A stretch of 64,000 nt of DNA from NCBI RefSeq assembly GCF_004521915.1, contig NZ_SDKD01000005.1:220323-284322 (forward strand), given 5' to 3'. The stretch is from Brevibacillus migulae (GTDB lineage: Bacteria; Bacillota; Bacilli; Brevibacillales; Brevibacillaceae). The position numbers were made by a program, and so were the translations under genes. Under the pieces are notes generated by a model that saw only the letters and a list, made by a program, of their open reading frames with translations, made no database searches and had not been told where the DNA came from. Shown here piece after piece: positions 1-7,898 of this stretch (the first letter of the stretch is position 1; each line of letters starts with the position of its first letter).

Positions 1-1070
1 AATCGCTTGCCACCACATAGAAGCCGCGCCCCTTCCTCGATCCCTCCTTGTATGTAGGACAGGACGCGATTCATATGGGCTTCCGAGATCAATGGACCCA
101 TCTCCGTATCCGGATGAAAGCCATCGCCCACCACGATTTTTTGCGCTCGATCCACCAGGCGTACCAGAAATCGATCATAGATGGCCGCTTCCAGCAAAAG
201 GCGGGAACCAGCCGAGCATACCTCTCCCTGATTGGCGAAGATGGCAAATAAGGCATAGTCGACGGCCGTCTCGAAATCTGCATCGGCAAACACGATGTTG
301 GGCGATTTGCCCCCAAGCTCGAGCGATAGCTTTTTCACTGTATCTGCCGCATTTTTCATGATCGCGATGCCTGTTTCGGTTCCCCCTGTGAAGGCTACTT
401 TATCGACCCATTCGTGTCTCGAAATTTCATCGCCCACTACATGTCCCGGTCCGGTCACGAGATTGGCTACGCCTGCAGGGAAACCTGCCGCCTCCAGACA
501 TTCAAACAGCATGATCGTGGACAGAGGGGTGAGATCAGCTGGCTTTAATACCAATGTGTTTCCGGCTGCCAACGCTGGCGCTACTTTTTGCACATTCATC
601 ACAAGCGGGTAATTCCAGCAAGTAATCGCCCCGACCACCCCGATCGGCTCTCGCACAACAAACGCTTGAATCTCGTCGGGGACATCATAGGTCTGCCCCT
701 GCGGTTTGGTACACAAGCCGGCATAGTAACGCAGCTGGTTGACCGCATCCTGCACGTCGTAGGCAGATTCCCGCAAAGGCTTGCCATTGTTCCTCGTATC
801 GACTTCGGCGAATTCATCCGCGCGCTGTTCAATCAGGTCTGCTGCCTTGTTGAGCAGCTCCGCCCGTGTGCGTGCCGGTGTATCCGCCCATCCGGATTCA
901 TCAAAAGCCCGGCGCGCCGCTGAGATGGCCAGACGGGCATCTTCTCTCGTCCCCTTTGTGACGCGCGCGATGATCTCTCCATTTGCCGGATTGATGACCG
1001 GAAAAGATTCCCCAGAGACGGACTCAACCCATTGGCCGTCAATATACATCTTTTTTACTTGGTTGGACAT
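1..1070 (-). CDS. NAD(P)+-dependent aldehyde dehydrogenase (probable gamma-aminobutyraldehyde/betaine-aldehyde type), 3' end outside window
   Basis: The frame is open from ATG at 1070 to the window edge, giving about 356 residues of a family that is usually about 490 aa. The protein starts MSNQVKKMYIDGQWVES. It shows the Rossmann-side motif ITCWNYPL, the glycine motif FTGGTETG, the general base region LELGGKSPN and the catalytic cysteine in GEVCSAGSR. It lies 11 nt downstream of the putrescine aminotransferase in the same direction, with GGGGGA before the start. I infer that it oxidises 4-aminobutanal from the PatA step to GABA. The substrate cannot be fixed from sequence, because betaine-aldehyde dehydrogenases look alike. 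The C-terminus is missing only because of the edge. Confidence 0.9.
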   Translation of the reverse strand, partial: MSNQVKKMYIDGQWVESVSGESFPVINPANGEIIARVTKGTREDARLAISAARRAFDESGWADTPARTRAELLNKAADLIEQRADEFAEVDTRNNGKPLRESAYDVQDAVNQLRYYAGLCTKPQGQTYDVPDEIQAFVVREPIGVVGAITCWNYPLVMNVQKVAPALAAGNTLVLKPADLTPLSTIMLFECLEAAGFPAGVANLVTGPGHVVGDEISRHEWVDKVAFTGGTETGIAIMKNAADTVKKLSLELGGKSPNIVFADADFETAVDYALFAIFANQGEVCSAGSRLLLEAAIYDRFLVRLVDRAQKIVVGDGFHPDTEMGPLISEAHMNRVLSYIQGGIEEGARLLCGGKR

Positions 1071-1081
1071 CGGGATTCCCC

Positions 1082-2446
1082 CTATTTATTCAGCTGCAGC
1101 TGCTTGGAAAGCTGGCTGATCCCTTCCTCGATGCATGCCAGCACATAATCGATTTGCTCATAGGAAATAATCGCTGGCGGCTCCAGACGGATGACCGTCG
1201 CATTATTCAGCGTACCTGCCACGAGGATCTTCTTGCTGAACAGCTGTTTTGCCAATGCATATCCCAGACTGTTATTGGCAAATTCCATGGCAATCAGCAA
1301 TCCTTTCCCCCGAGCGTTGACAAGCACATCAGGGTAACGCGCCTGGATTTCCTTTAGATGCTTGAGGATATAAGCTCCTTTGTCATGTGCTTGCTGCGGA
1401 ATATTGTCCTCCAGGATGGTATGGATACCGGCAATCGCAGCTGCGCAGCACAACGGGTTGCCGCCAAACGTAGAAGAACCGAGCAAAAACGGATTTTCCT
1501 CCATTTTCGCCCACCATTTCTTCTTTGCGACCATGGCGGCAATCGGCATGACGCCACCTCCGAACGCTTTGCCAAGCGTCATAATATCCGGCACAACGTC
1601 CCAATGATCCACACCGAACAGCTTTCCTGTGCGTCCCATCCCTGTCTGCACCTCGTCTACGATCAACAGACATTCGTATTGGTCGCAGATTTGGCGCAGA
1701 CGTGACAGGAAATCGTCGGGTGGAATATTGACGCCGCCTTCCCCCTGGATTGGCTCGACGATCACTCCTGCCACGGTTTCTCCCGTAGCGATCAGCATGC
1801 GGATGGCTTGCTCCACGGCATCCGCATCGCCATAGGGCACATGCTGAAAGCCGGGTACGAGAGGAGTATACGGTTCCCGAAAGGTCGATTTGCCGGAAGC
1901 AGACAGCGAACCCATCGTCTTCCCATGAAAGCCTTTTTCCATCGAAATGAAGCACTTTTTGCCAGTGGACAAACGGGCGAGCTTGAGCGCCATCTCATTC
2001 GCTTCCGTCCCGCAATTGACGAGATAGCAATGCTGGAGATCTCCGGGGGTAATATAGGCTACCAGCTTCGAAAGATACCCACGCAGCGGATCGACCATCT
2101 CTTGGCTGTGCAGGGCGTATCGCTTGATTTGTGCCTGCACCGCTCCCACTACTTTCGGATGGCGGTGGCCCAGCAAGTAAACGCCGTAGCCACCTAAGCA
2201 ATCGATGTACTCATCACCCATCGTATCGCGGAAAACAGCCGCTTCGCCCTCCCACTCCACGACAGAGAAATCCGTTGACACGGATTTCCTGTGCAAAAGA
2301 ATCGCCTTGGTCACATGATTCGTAAAGTTATCGATGGAATCCGAGACAATTTGCTTTTTCTGCTCGAGTGTCAGTGCCTCACTCTGGATAAAGCCTAAGA
2401 CCTCCTCTGCCAGCTGCATGGATTCTTCACGTGTTTTGCGTTCCAT
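1082..2446 (-). CDS. patA: Putrescine aminotransferase (class III, PLP-dependent)
   Basis: This 454-aa class III aminotransferase transfers the amino group of putrescine, and probably cadaverine, to 2-oxoglutarate in the cytosol. The N-terminal helical extension (LAEEVLGFIQSEALTLEQKK) is typical of PatA/YgjG. The PLP site is visible as NCGTEANEMALK, the acidic pair as IVDEVQTGMGRTG, and the Schiff-base lysine in TLGKAFGGGVMP. ATG 2446 is chosen because GGAGG (2456-2460) lies 9 nt upstream. The in-frame ATG at 2455 would touch the ribosome binding site. The gene is followed after 11 nt by the aldehyde dehydrogenase, so the pair forms the transamination-oxidation route to GABA. A perfect sigma-54 promoter precedes it. 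Confidence 0.92.
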   Translation of the reverse strand: MERKTREESMQLAEEVLGFIQSEALTLEQKKQIVSDSIDNFTNHVTKAILLHRKSVSTDFSVVEWEGEAAVFRDTMGDEYIDCLGGYGVYLLGHRHPKVVGAVQAQIKRYALHSQEMVDPLRGYLSKLVAYITPGDLQHCYLVNCGTEANEMALKLARLSTGKKCFISMEKGFHGKTMGSLSASGKSTFREPYTPLVPGFQHVPYGDADAVEQAIRMLIATGETVAGVIVEPIQGEGGVNIPPDDFLSRLRQICDQYECLLIVDEVQTGMGRTGKLFGVDHWDVVPDIMTLGKAFGGGVMPIAAMVAKKKWWAKMEENPFLLGSSTFGGNPLCCAAAIAGIHTILEDNIPQQAHDKGAYILKHLKEIQARYPDVLVNARGKGLLIAMEFANNSLGYALAKQLFSKKILVAGTLNNATVIRLEPPAIISYEQIDYVLACIEEGISQLSKQLQLNK

Positions 2447-2489
2447 CCGGATCATCCTCCTAATGAAATAGCTTTCATGGTTTGTAAAC

Positions 2490-2505
2490 TGCAAGGATGA
2501 TGCCA
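2490..2505 (-). promoter_or_regulatory. Sigma-54 (-24/-12) promoter of patA
   Basis: The minus strand reads TGGCAT-CATCC-TTGCA, matching the RpoN consensus TGGCAC-N5-TTGCA with exact spacing and both invariant dinucleotides (GG and GC). It lies about 45 nt upstream of the patA start, leaving room for a short leader and the GGAGG. Such promoters need an enhancer-binding activator. No activator gene is adjacent here, so it may lie left of the window. Confidence 0.85.
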
Positions 2506-2546
2506 AACGGAATTATCAGGGCACATGCGGATTTTGTGGCGAATTT

Positions 2547-2562
2547 TTCTCGATTTTGAGAA
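2547..2562. promoter_or_regulatory. Candidate activator site (palindrome TTCTC-N6-GAGAA), copy 1
   Basis: TTCTC-GATTTT-GAGAA, extended by flanking T and A runs to an 8-bp inverted repeat (2544-2565). It sits about 50 bp upstream of the patA -24 element. Two further copies with the same core and spacer length occur at 2631-2646 and 4364-4379, all beside sigma-54-like promoters. This suggests an enhancer-binding protein site. Confidence 0.5.
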
Positions 2563-2630
2563 AAAAGAGGCTGGATACCTTGCTTTCATCTCATATCCTC
2601 CTAGAAATCGTGATCTTCTGCGGTTATCCA

Positions 2631-2646
2631 TTCTCACTAAAGAGAA
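2631..2646. promoter_or_regulatory. Candidate activator site (palindrome TTCTC-N6-GAGAA), copy 2
   Basis: TTCTC-ACTAAA-GAGAA lies about 135 bp upstream of the patA -24 element, a usual distance for an upstream activating sequence. Same core and spacer length as the copies at 2547 and 4364. Confidence 0.55.
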
Positions 2647-2718
2647 AACGGCATCCGCAATTTGTAGCTGAAAGAAAAATGAAGCGATCCACGCGTACTG
2701 TTGATTGGAATTCCACAC

Positions 2719-2752
2719 AAAAAAACAGACTGTACGAGATGCATACAGCCTG
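2719..2752 (-). terminator. Intrinsic terminator of the APC permease
   Basis: On the minus strand, arms CAGGCTGTA and TACAGTCTG (one G-U pair) are followed by seven T. It starts 18 nt past the permease stop codon and separates the permease from patA. Confidence 0.8.
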
Positions 2753-2770
2753 CCTTGCTCGCCGCCCCTT

Positions 2771-4123
2771 TTAGCCGATACTGCTTGGTTTTTCGTCAAG
2801 TTCAATCAGTTGCGACTTTTTCAAACGATAGATACGGTACAGAAGATAACCGACACCGATGGCTGCCCAGCAAGCCCCCAGGGCAAATGAACTCGATTCC
2901 AGATTCAGCCACAATATACCGACCGCGACCGCACCAGCTAATGGGGTTGCGAAATATTTCAGAAAACCGGCCACTGACTTGTACTCCCGTTGACGCACGA
3001 CATAATGTGCGATCACCGATAAATTGACGAAGGTAAAGGCGATAAGCGCACCAAAGTTTAGCAGAGAGACCGCTGTCACCAGATCCAGAAACAGAGCGGT
3101 CAGCGAAACCACTCCGACAAAAATCACATTATAAACAGGCGTTCCCCGCTTTGGATGGACGTAACCAAATAGGCGCGCAGGAAGAAGTTTGTCTCGGCCC
3201 ATTACATACAGCAAGCGCGAAACACTGGCATGCGAAGTCAAACCAGAGGCAAAATTGGCCATGAACACCGTGGCAACGAATAGTGACTGAAACAGCGTTC
3301 CCCCGACATAAAGGGCGATCTCAGAGCCAGCAGCCTCCACATCCTGAAATCTGGATACGTCGGGGAAAAACGATTGAATAAAATAAGAAACGAAGATAAA
3401 CAATCCACCACCGATCAAGGCTACCAATAGAATTCCCCGCGGGATGTTCTTTGTCGGGTCTGGTGTCTCCTCGGACAGTGTCGTGACCGCGTCAAATCCG
3501 AGAAAGGAGAAGCAAAGGATCGTCGCACCTGCAATGAGTGTGCTAATTGCCATATCAGAAGACACAAACGGCTGAGCGGAAACGATGTGGGCCGTCCCTT
3601 CGCCCATCAGTAAGCCACGGACAATGAGCACGATAAAGATCCCCAGCACCAAAAACTGAAATGTGACGAGAAACGAGTTGAAATTGGCCATGATGTTGAC
3701 GCCCCAGGCATTAATCAAGGTCGAAAGCAGGACAACCGCTATAATCAGCGACCAAGCAGGAATATCAGGAAAAATGGAGGTAACGTACATGCTGATCAGG
3801 AGCGCATTCACCATGGGCATGAACAAATAATCCAACAAGGCAGACCAGCCAACGAGAAAGCCCAAATGGGGATGAATCGTATGTTTGGTGTATGTGTACG
3901 CCGATCCAGCAGATGGATAGACCTTTACCATATGACCGTAGCTGATGGCCGTAAATAGCATCCCAATCAAAGCCAGCACATAAGCAGTGGGTACATGCCC
4001 GGCAGTCATCTCGGATACGATGCCGAACGTATCAAAGACAACCATCGGTGTCATGTAGCCGATTCCGATCATGACAATGTGCCAAAGCTTTAACGTTCGC
4101 TTCAGTTCCCCTACAGTTTCCAT
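2771..4123 (-). CDS. APC-superfamily amino acid/polyamine permease (putrescine importer-like)
   Basis: This 450-aa membrane protein has about twelve hydrophobic segments and typical APC signatures: the first helix IGIGYMTPMVVFDTFG, the SAGSAYTYT segment in TM3 and the FLGFDAVTTLSEE loop. Its place beside patA and the aldehyde dehydrogenase points to putrescine or another amine as substrate, as in PuuP. This is inference from context. ATG 4123 is preferred because GGGGGA lies 4-5 nt upstream; the longer start at 4135 has no Shine-Dalgarno. A sigma-54-like element and a copy of the TTCTC-N6-GAGAA palindrome lie upstream, so it may be co-regulated with patA although separated from it by a terminator. 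Confidence 0.85.
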   Translation of the reverse strand: METVGELKRTLKLWHIVMIGIGYMTPMVVFDTFGIVSEMTAGHVPTAYVLALIGMLFTAISYGHMVKVYPSAGSAYTYTKHTIHPHLGFLVGWSALLDYLFMPMVNALLISMYVTSIFPDIPAWSLIIAVVLLSTLINAWGVNIMANFNSFLVTFQFLVLGIFIVLIVRGLLMGEGTAHIVSAQPFVSSDMAISTLIAGATILCFSFLGFDAVTTLSEETPDPTKNIPRGILLVALIGGGLFIFVSYFIQSFFPDVSRFQDVEAAGSEIALYVGGTLFQSLFVATVFMANFASGLTSHASVSRLLYVMGRDKLLPARLFGYVHPKRGTPVYNVIFVGVVSLTALFLDLVTAVSLLNFGALIAFTFVNLSVIAHYVVRQREYKSVAGFLKYFATPLAGAVAVGILWLNLESSSFALGACWAAIGVGYLLYRIYRLKKSQLIELDEKPSSIG

Positions 4124-4241
4124 AATATCCCCCATTTCGTTGCGCTTGTGAGTTGCGAAAAATAAGAATAATCAGATAATTATAACCCTTACTTTTCTTT
4201 ATAATCCCCCTGCTTTCCCCCTTCCCTTTTGCCCTCCTTTT

Positions 4242-4258
4242 TTCAAGTATTGTGCCAA
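4242..4258 (-). promoter_or_regulatory. Possible sigma-54 promoter of the APC permease
   Basis: The minus strand reads TTGGCAC-AATAC-TTGAA. The -24 half is perfect and the spacing is right. The -12 half has GA instead of the usual invariant GC, so the call is tentative. It is supported by an activator-like palindrome 105 bp upstream. Confidence 0.45.
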
Positions 4259-4363
4259 AACTTTTTTAAGCCTAAATGCTACGCGTTCCTCAATTTTTAT
4301 CAAGCATCTATGGTAACGGATCTGTATGTGTAGATGCATTTTTATCTAAAAATTGAGAAATGA

Positions 4364-4379
4364 TTCTCTGTAATGAGAA
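4364..4379. promoter_or_regulatory. Candidate activator site (palindrome TTCTC-N6-GAGAA), copy 3
   Basis: TTCTC-TGTAAT-GAGAA, preceded by a second overlapping inverted repeat GAGAA-ATGA-TTCTC (4355-4368). It is in the 4124-4529 intergenic region, about 105 bp upstream of the permease -24 element. Confidence 0.5.
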
Positions 4380-4426
4380 TGTCTTGCCTGCCAGCATGAT
4401 CGTACAACCTTCCATGTAACTCGTCC

Positions 4427-4455
4427 TTGATTATGTACCACTCTCTTAGTAAAAT
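4427..4455 (+). promoter_or_regulatory. Sigma-A promoter of the recombinase gene
   Basis: TTGATT-N17-TAAAAT. Transcription would begin near 4462, two nucleotides before the upstream ATG at 4464. This supports use of the TTG start at 4530, which has a ribosome binding site. Confidence 0.6.
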
Positions 4456-4529
4456 GAGAATATATGTTCGGTATTCTGTTTCAGATAGTCATTATTGATT
4501 TGTGTTTATTGAAGGATGGTGATCTTCCC

Positions 4530-5642
4530 TTGTCGGTTACGAAAAACAGAGATGCCCTGCTTTTGCAGCAAAGAACGCCTTTATTCCCCTGGTATGTAGA
4601 AAAATACATTGAACATAAAAAGTCCAAGAGGAGCGCTCCCTCCACCTTGGTTGGTTATTTACGTGACTTTGAATACTTTTTCCGTTGGCTCATGACAGAA
4701 GGTCTCACACAGGCAAAAGCGATCAAGGACATCTCCCTGGAGGAATTAAACGATTTGAAGAAGGAATCAATCGAAAGCTATATCGTTTATTTGCAAGAAT
4801 CCCACCTGGATGAACGTGCGATTTTACTCGATAAACCTACCAAAAGCGCGAAAAAGGAATATAGCGATCGAACGATAAGCAGGAAGATTTCCAGCTTAAA
4901 ATCGCTATTTTACTATTTATCCGCCCTGTCCGAGGATGAAAACGGTGAATCGTATTTGCAGCGCAATGTGATGGCGAAAATTGAAACCAATATCGAGGAA
5001 ATTACCCCATTGGCTCGGGCGCATTCCATTCGGGCAAAGATCTTGATCGATGAGCAAATCCATCGCTTTGTCCATTTCGTTCACGAAGGCTATCTTGCCC
5101 ATTGCGATACCAAAAAGAAGCAGCAGCATCACTTGCTTAACAGGGATCGGGATACGGCCATTGTGGCACTCATCTTGTCGGGTGGGTTCCGTGTCTCGGA
5201 AATTATTAATCTGAACCTTTCTGATATCGTATTAGAAAAAAACCAATTGAAGATGGTCCGTAAAGGCAAGAAGGAAGACGCCCCCTTTTTCAGTGACTGG
5301 GGCAAAGCATACTTGATTACATACCTGGAGCATCGCCAAAAATATAAACCTTCCGAAGCGGAAGACGCCGTTTTTCTTGCCCTCTCCCCCACAAAGCCTT
5401 TTGGGCATCGCATCGAGCTGCGGACGGTGCAAAAGTTTGTGAAGAAATACGGCAAGGCATTCGGCATGCCTGACCTCTCTGTCCATAAACTTCGACATAG
5501 TTTTGCGACCCAATTTCTCCGTCTCAATCCGGATCCGCATCAACTGCAAGCGCAATTGGGCCATTCCAAAATTGACACGACGATGCAATATGCGCATGTG
5601 TTGGATGACAAGCTAAGCGAAGCGATTAACCGGACGACCTGA
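4530..5642 (+). CDS. xerS: Tyrosine recombinase, XerS-like
   Basis: This 370-aa site-specific recombinase has an N-terminal SAM-like core-binding domain (WYVEKYIEHKKS and following, about residues 20-160) and a C-terminal catalytic domain. The active-site set is complete: R in GGFRVSE (about 221), K in VRKGKK, H-x-x-R in HKLRHS (319/322), H in LGHS (345) and Y in MQYAHV (354). The long insert before the catalytic domain and the PWYV N-terminus resemble XerS, the single-protein chromosome dimer resolvase of streptococci, more than XerC/XerD. The TTG start has GGATGGTGAT upstream; ATG 4464 lies nearly on the predicted transcription start. No phage genes, integration site or dif-like element were recognised nearby, so its role here is unclear. 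Confidence 0.8.
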   Translation: MSVTKNRDALLLQQRTPLFPWYVEKYIEHKKSKRSAPSTLVGYLRDFEYFFRWLMTEGLTQAKAIKDISLEELNDLKKESIESYIVYLQESHLDERAILLDKPTKSAKKEYSDRTISRKISSLKSLFYYLSALSEDENGESYLQRNVMAKIETNIEEITPLARAHSIRAKILIDEQIHRFVHFVHEGYLAHCDTKKKQQHHLLNRDRDTAIVALILSGGFRVSEIINLNLSDIVLEKNQLKMVRKGKKEDAPFFSDWGKAYLITYLEHRQKYKPSEAEDAVFLALSPTKPFGHRIELRTVQKFVKKYGKAFGMPDLSVHKLRHSFATQFLRLNPDPHQLQAQLGHSKIDTTMQYAHVLDDKLSEAINRTT

Positions 5643-5654
5643 CAGCACAAAAAA

Positions 5655-5700
5655 ACAGAGTCTCTCATCCCTGGATAAAGGAAAAGAGTCTCTGTTTTTT
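5655..5700. terminator. Bidirectional terminator between the recombinase and acetyltransferase genes
   Basis: Arms ACAGAG-T-CTCT and AGAG-T-CTCTGT (one T-T mismatch) are flanked by A7 on the left and T6 on the right. It serves the convergent genes ending at 5642 and 5743. Confidence 0.8.
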
Positions 5701-5742
5701 GGTGAATCAATGTACCATTTCTCGTGAATTTTTACTTTTAAC

Positions 5743-6282
5743 CTACTTCGCTACTTCGGATTCATCGAACCGCAACCAGTAGCTTTTCACATACGTTTCC
5801 CCATTAAAAAAGTCTTTTTCCAACGCCCGCGTAAAACCCAAACGCTCATACAACTTTACTGCTGCTGCCATCATGTCAGTAGTGTGTAGATGCACAGAGG
5901 CTGCGCCTTTTTCCCTCAAGCGCTTGACGCACTCGTGAATCAACCGCTCTGCAATCCCATTCCCTCTTGCTGAAGGTGACACGGCTAAATACCGGATGAT
6001 GGGAGTATGAATGTCCAGCTCTGGCCGGTTATAGGCCACTTCCGATGAATCGAACAGCTGTACGCTGCCAACGATTTCTTGTCGCCAGCAAGCTACTAGA
6101 AACGCCATGGCATGGCTTCCTTCTACTGATTGTAGAATCTCTTGCTTGTATTGCTTCCATTTTTCAACGCTCAGATGCTGTTCGTATTGTGCGTATGATT
6201 CGATCAGGTGTTTTCTGATTTGCTTTCGATCCTGGGTCCACGCATCGCGGATGGTAATATCGCTTATATAGAGGACACGCAT
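5743..6282 (-). CDS. GNAT-family N-acetyltransferase (SnaA/SnaB-like by context)
   Basis: This 179-aa GNAT protein has the acetyl-CoA pyrophosphate-binding motif in VSPSARGNGIAERLI and the C-terminal LYERLGFTRA strand-helix. It is the last gene of the sulfur operon, 27 nt after the second MetQ. In Bacillus subtilis, the ytm and yxe operons pair such acetyltransferases (YtmI, YxeL) with an FMN monooxygenase and an M20 deacetylase to break down S-(2-succino)cysteine. The same three activities occur here, so I infer N-acetylation of an S-substituted cysteine. Sequence alone only supports a generic acetyltransferase. Confidence 0.8.
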   Translation of the reverse strand: MRVLYISDITIRDAWTQDRKQIRKHLIESYAQYEQHLSVEKWKQYKQEILQSVEGSHAMAFLVACWRQEIVGSVQLFDSSEVAYNRPELDIHTPIIRYLAVSPSARGNGIAERLIHECVKRLREKGAASVHLHTTDMMAAAVKLYERLGFTRALEKDFFNGETYVKSYWLRFDESEVAK

Positions 6283-6309
6283 CCGATACCAGTCCTTCCT
6301 CTCGGCAAG

Positions 6310-7188
6310 TTAAAAGGCGGGCAAGACAGCGACACCGTATTTGTCCTCAATGAACTTCTTGACCTCTGGCGAAGTGAGCGCTTCATCCAGCTTTTTGATT
6401 TCTTCGCGGTGTTCATCTCCTTTGCGGACGACGATGACATTGGCGTAAGGAGAGTTCGCATCTTCTCGAAACAACGCGCTTTTCGGATCGATTTTCGCAT
6501 CCAACACGATATTCGTATTAATAATGGCGCCGTCAAGATCGGGCAACGCTCTTGGCAATGTAGCGGCCTCCGTTTCCACGAATTCCAGTTTTTTCGGATT
6601 TTCCACGATATCCTTCGGGGTCGCTTCGTATGTAGTCAAACCGTCTTTCAGCTTGATCAGCCCTTGTTCTTGCAGCAAAACTAGTGCGCGGTATTCGTTG
6701 GAAGGATTATTGGGAATGCCGATTTTCGCCCCTTCTTTGATGTCATCCTTGGATTTCAGCTTTTCGGAATAAAAACCGATTGGTTCTACATGGACCTTGG
6801 TCGTGACGGAGAAGTCATAGTCTTTTTCTTTTTTCACCGAATCCAGATACGGGACATGCTGGAAGAAATTCGCGTCAATCTGGCTGTCCTTTAACGCTGG
6901 ATTGAGCTGCCCCTCGTCATCCAGGACGACCACTTCCAAGTCCACGCCTTGCTCCTTCAGCTTCGGCTTGATGAACTCCAAAATTTCTGCATGGGGTACG
7001 GGTGCAGCTCCTACTTTTAACGTTTTCGTCGGTTCAGCGGCTTGATTCTGACTCGCCGACGCAGTAGGAGCATTTACGGCTGTTCCTTGGACATTTTGAC
7101 TGGTTGAACCATTAGAACCGCAACCCGCTAACGCTGCACTGAAAACGACAAGAATAGATAAAAGGACGCCAATCCTGTTCTTTGCCAT
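6310..7188 (-). CDS. metQ: MetQ/NlpA-family substrate-binding lipoprotein (importer 2)
   Basis: This 292-aa lipoprotein has a signal peptide ending in the lipobox LAGC (Cys23), then a Thr/Ser/Gln-rich linker to residue 50. The NlpA core shows KVGAAPVPHAEILEF, DANFFQHVPYLD and IGIPNNPSNEYRALVLL. The family binds methionine and related amino acids outside the membrane. ATG 7188 has GGGAGTGG five nucleotides upstream; the GTG at 7195-7197 is less likely. With the preceding permease and ATPase it makes a complete ABC importer. The operon suggests an S-substituted cysteine or N-acetyl derivative as ligand rather than plain methionine (inference). Confidence 0.9.
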   Translation of the reverse strand: MAKNRIGVLLSILVVFSAALAGCGSNGSTSQNVQGTAVNAPTASASQNQAAEPTKTLKVGAAPVPHAEILEFIKPKLKEQGVDLEVVVLDDEGQLNPALKDSQIDANFFQHVPYLDSVKKEKDYDFSVTTKVHVEPIGFYSEKLKSKDDIKEGAKIGIPNNPSNEYRALVLLQEQGLIKLKDGLTTYEATPKDIVENPKKLEFVETEAATLPRALPDLDGAIINTNIVLDAKIDPKSALFREDANSPYANVIVVRKGDEHREEIKKLDEALTSPEVKKFIEDKYGVAVLPAF

Positions 7189-7229
7189 AAGTTCCACTCC
7201 CTTTTTGAATGCTGTTTCTTTGTCATGCG

Positions 7230-7898
7230 CTATTCAAATTTGTATCGCTTTTTTACAATCGATTTGGCAATCGAATCACCGGACCACTGAAAAATCTGGA
7301 CCAGAAGGATGATGAGAATCACGGTGGAGATCAGGACGTCTTCCCGAAAGCGTTGATAGCCAAAGCGAATCGCCAGACTCCCCAGACCACCGGCTCCGAT
7401 GGCACCAGCTACCGCGCTGAATTCCATGATCCCGATGATTCCGATCGTAATGCCGCGAACAAGTGCCGGCAATGCTTCAGGGATCAGCACCCGGAAAATG
7501 ATCGTGAATGGCGTCGCCCCTACGGAGATCGCCGCTTCGATCTTCCCGGCACTTACTTCCTTGAGGGAATTTTCGATGATCCGGCTTAAGAACGGTGCCG
7601 CTCCGATTGAGAGTGAGACAATGGCTGCAGTCGGTCCCAATGTCGTCCCAACGATCAGACGAGATAAAGGCAAGAGCAGCACGATCAGGATGATCAAAGG
7701 AAGAGAGCGTACGCCATTGATGATCGTGCCGATTGCTTTGTTTACTGCTGGCGCTGGGTAAATGCCACCCTTTTCCGTTACGACTAACGTGACCCCCAAG
7801 ATGATTCCCATGACAAGTGCGAACAGGGAAGACCAAAACACCATGTATAGCGTTTCGAGGAGACCCTTCCAGAGCAAATCGATCAGATCGTCGTTCAT
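7230..7898 (-). CDS. metI: MetI-family ABC transporter permease (importer 2)
   Basis: 222-aa inner-membrane permease with five or six transmembrane segments. The EAA loop is AAISVGATPFTIIFRVLIPEA, the site that contacts the ATPase. The start at 7898 overlaps the ATPase stop by four bases (ATGA), indicating translational coupling. It pairs with the 7895-8680 ATPase and the 6310-7188 binding protein. Confidence 0.9.
   Translation of the reverse strand: MNDDLIDLLWKGLLETLYMVFWSSLFALVMGIILGVTLVVTEKGGIYPAPAVNKAIGTIINGVRSLPLIILIVLLLPLSRLIVGTTLGPTAAIVSLSIGAAPFLSRIIENSLKEVSAGKIEAAISVGATPFTIIFRVLIPEALPALVRGITIGIIGIMEFSAVAGAIGAGGLGSLAIRFGYQRFREDVLISTVILIILLVQIFQWSGDSIAKSIVKKRYKFE

Noticed and set aside
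4136..4463. dif-like site for the XerS-type recombinase
   Set aside because: I looked for a dif-SL-type sequence with A/T arms; only the TTCTC-N6-GAGAA palindromes and a promoter were found.
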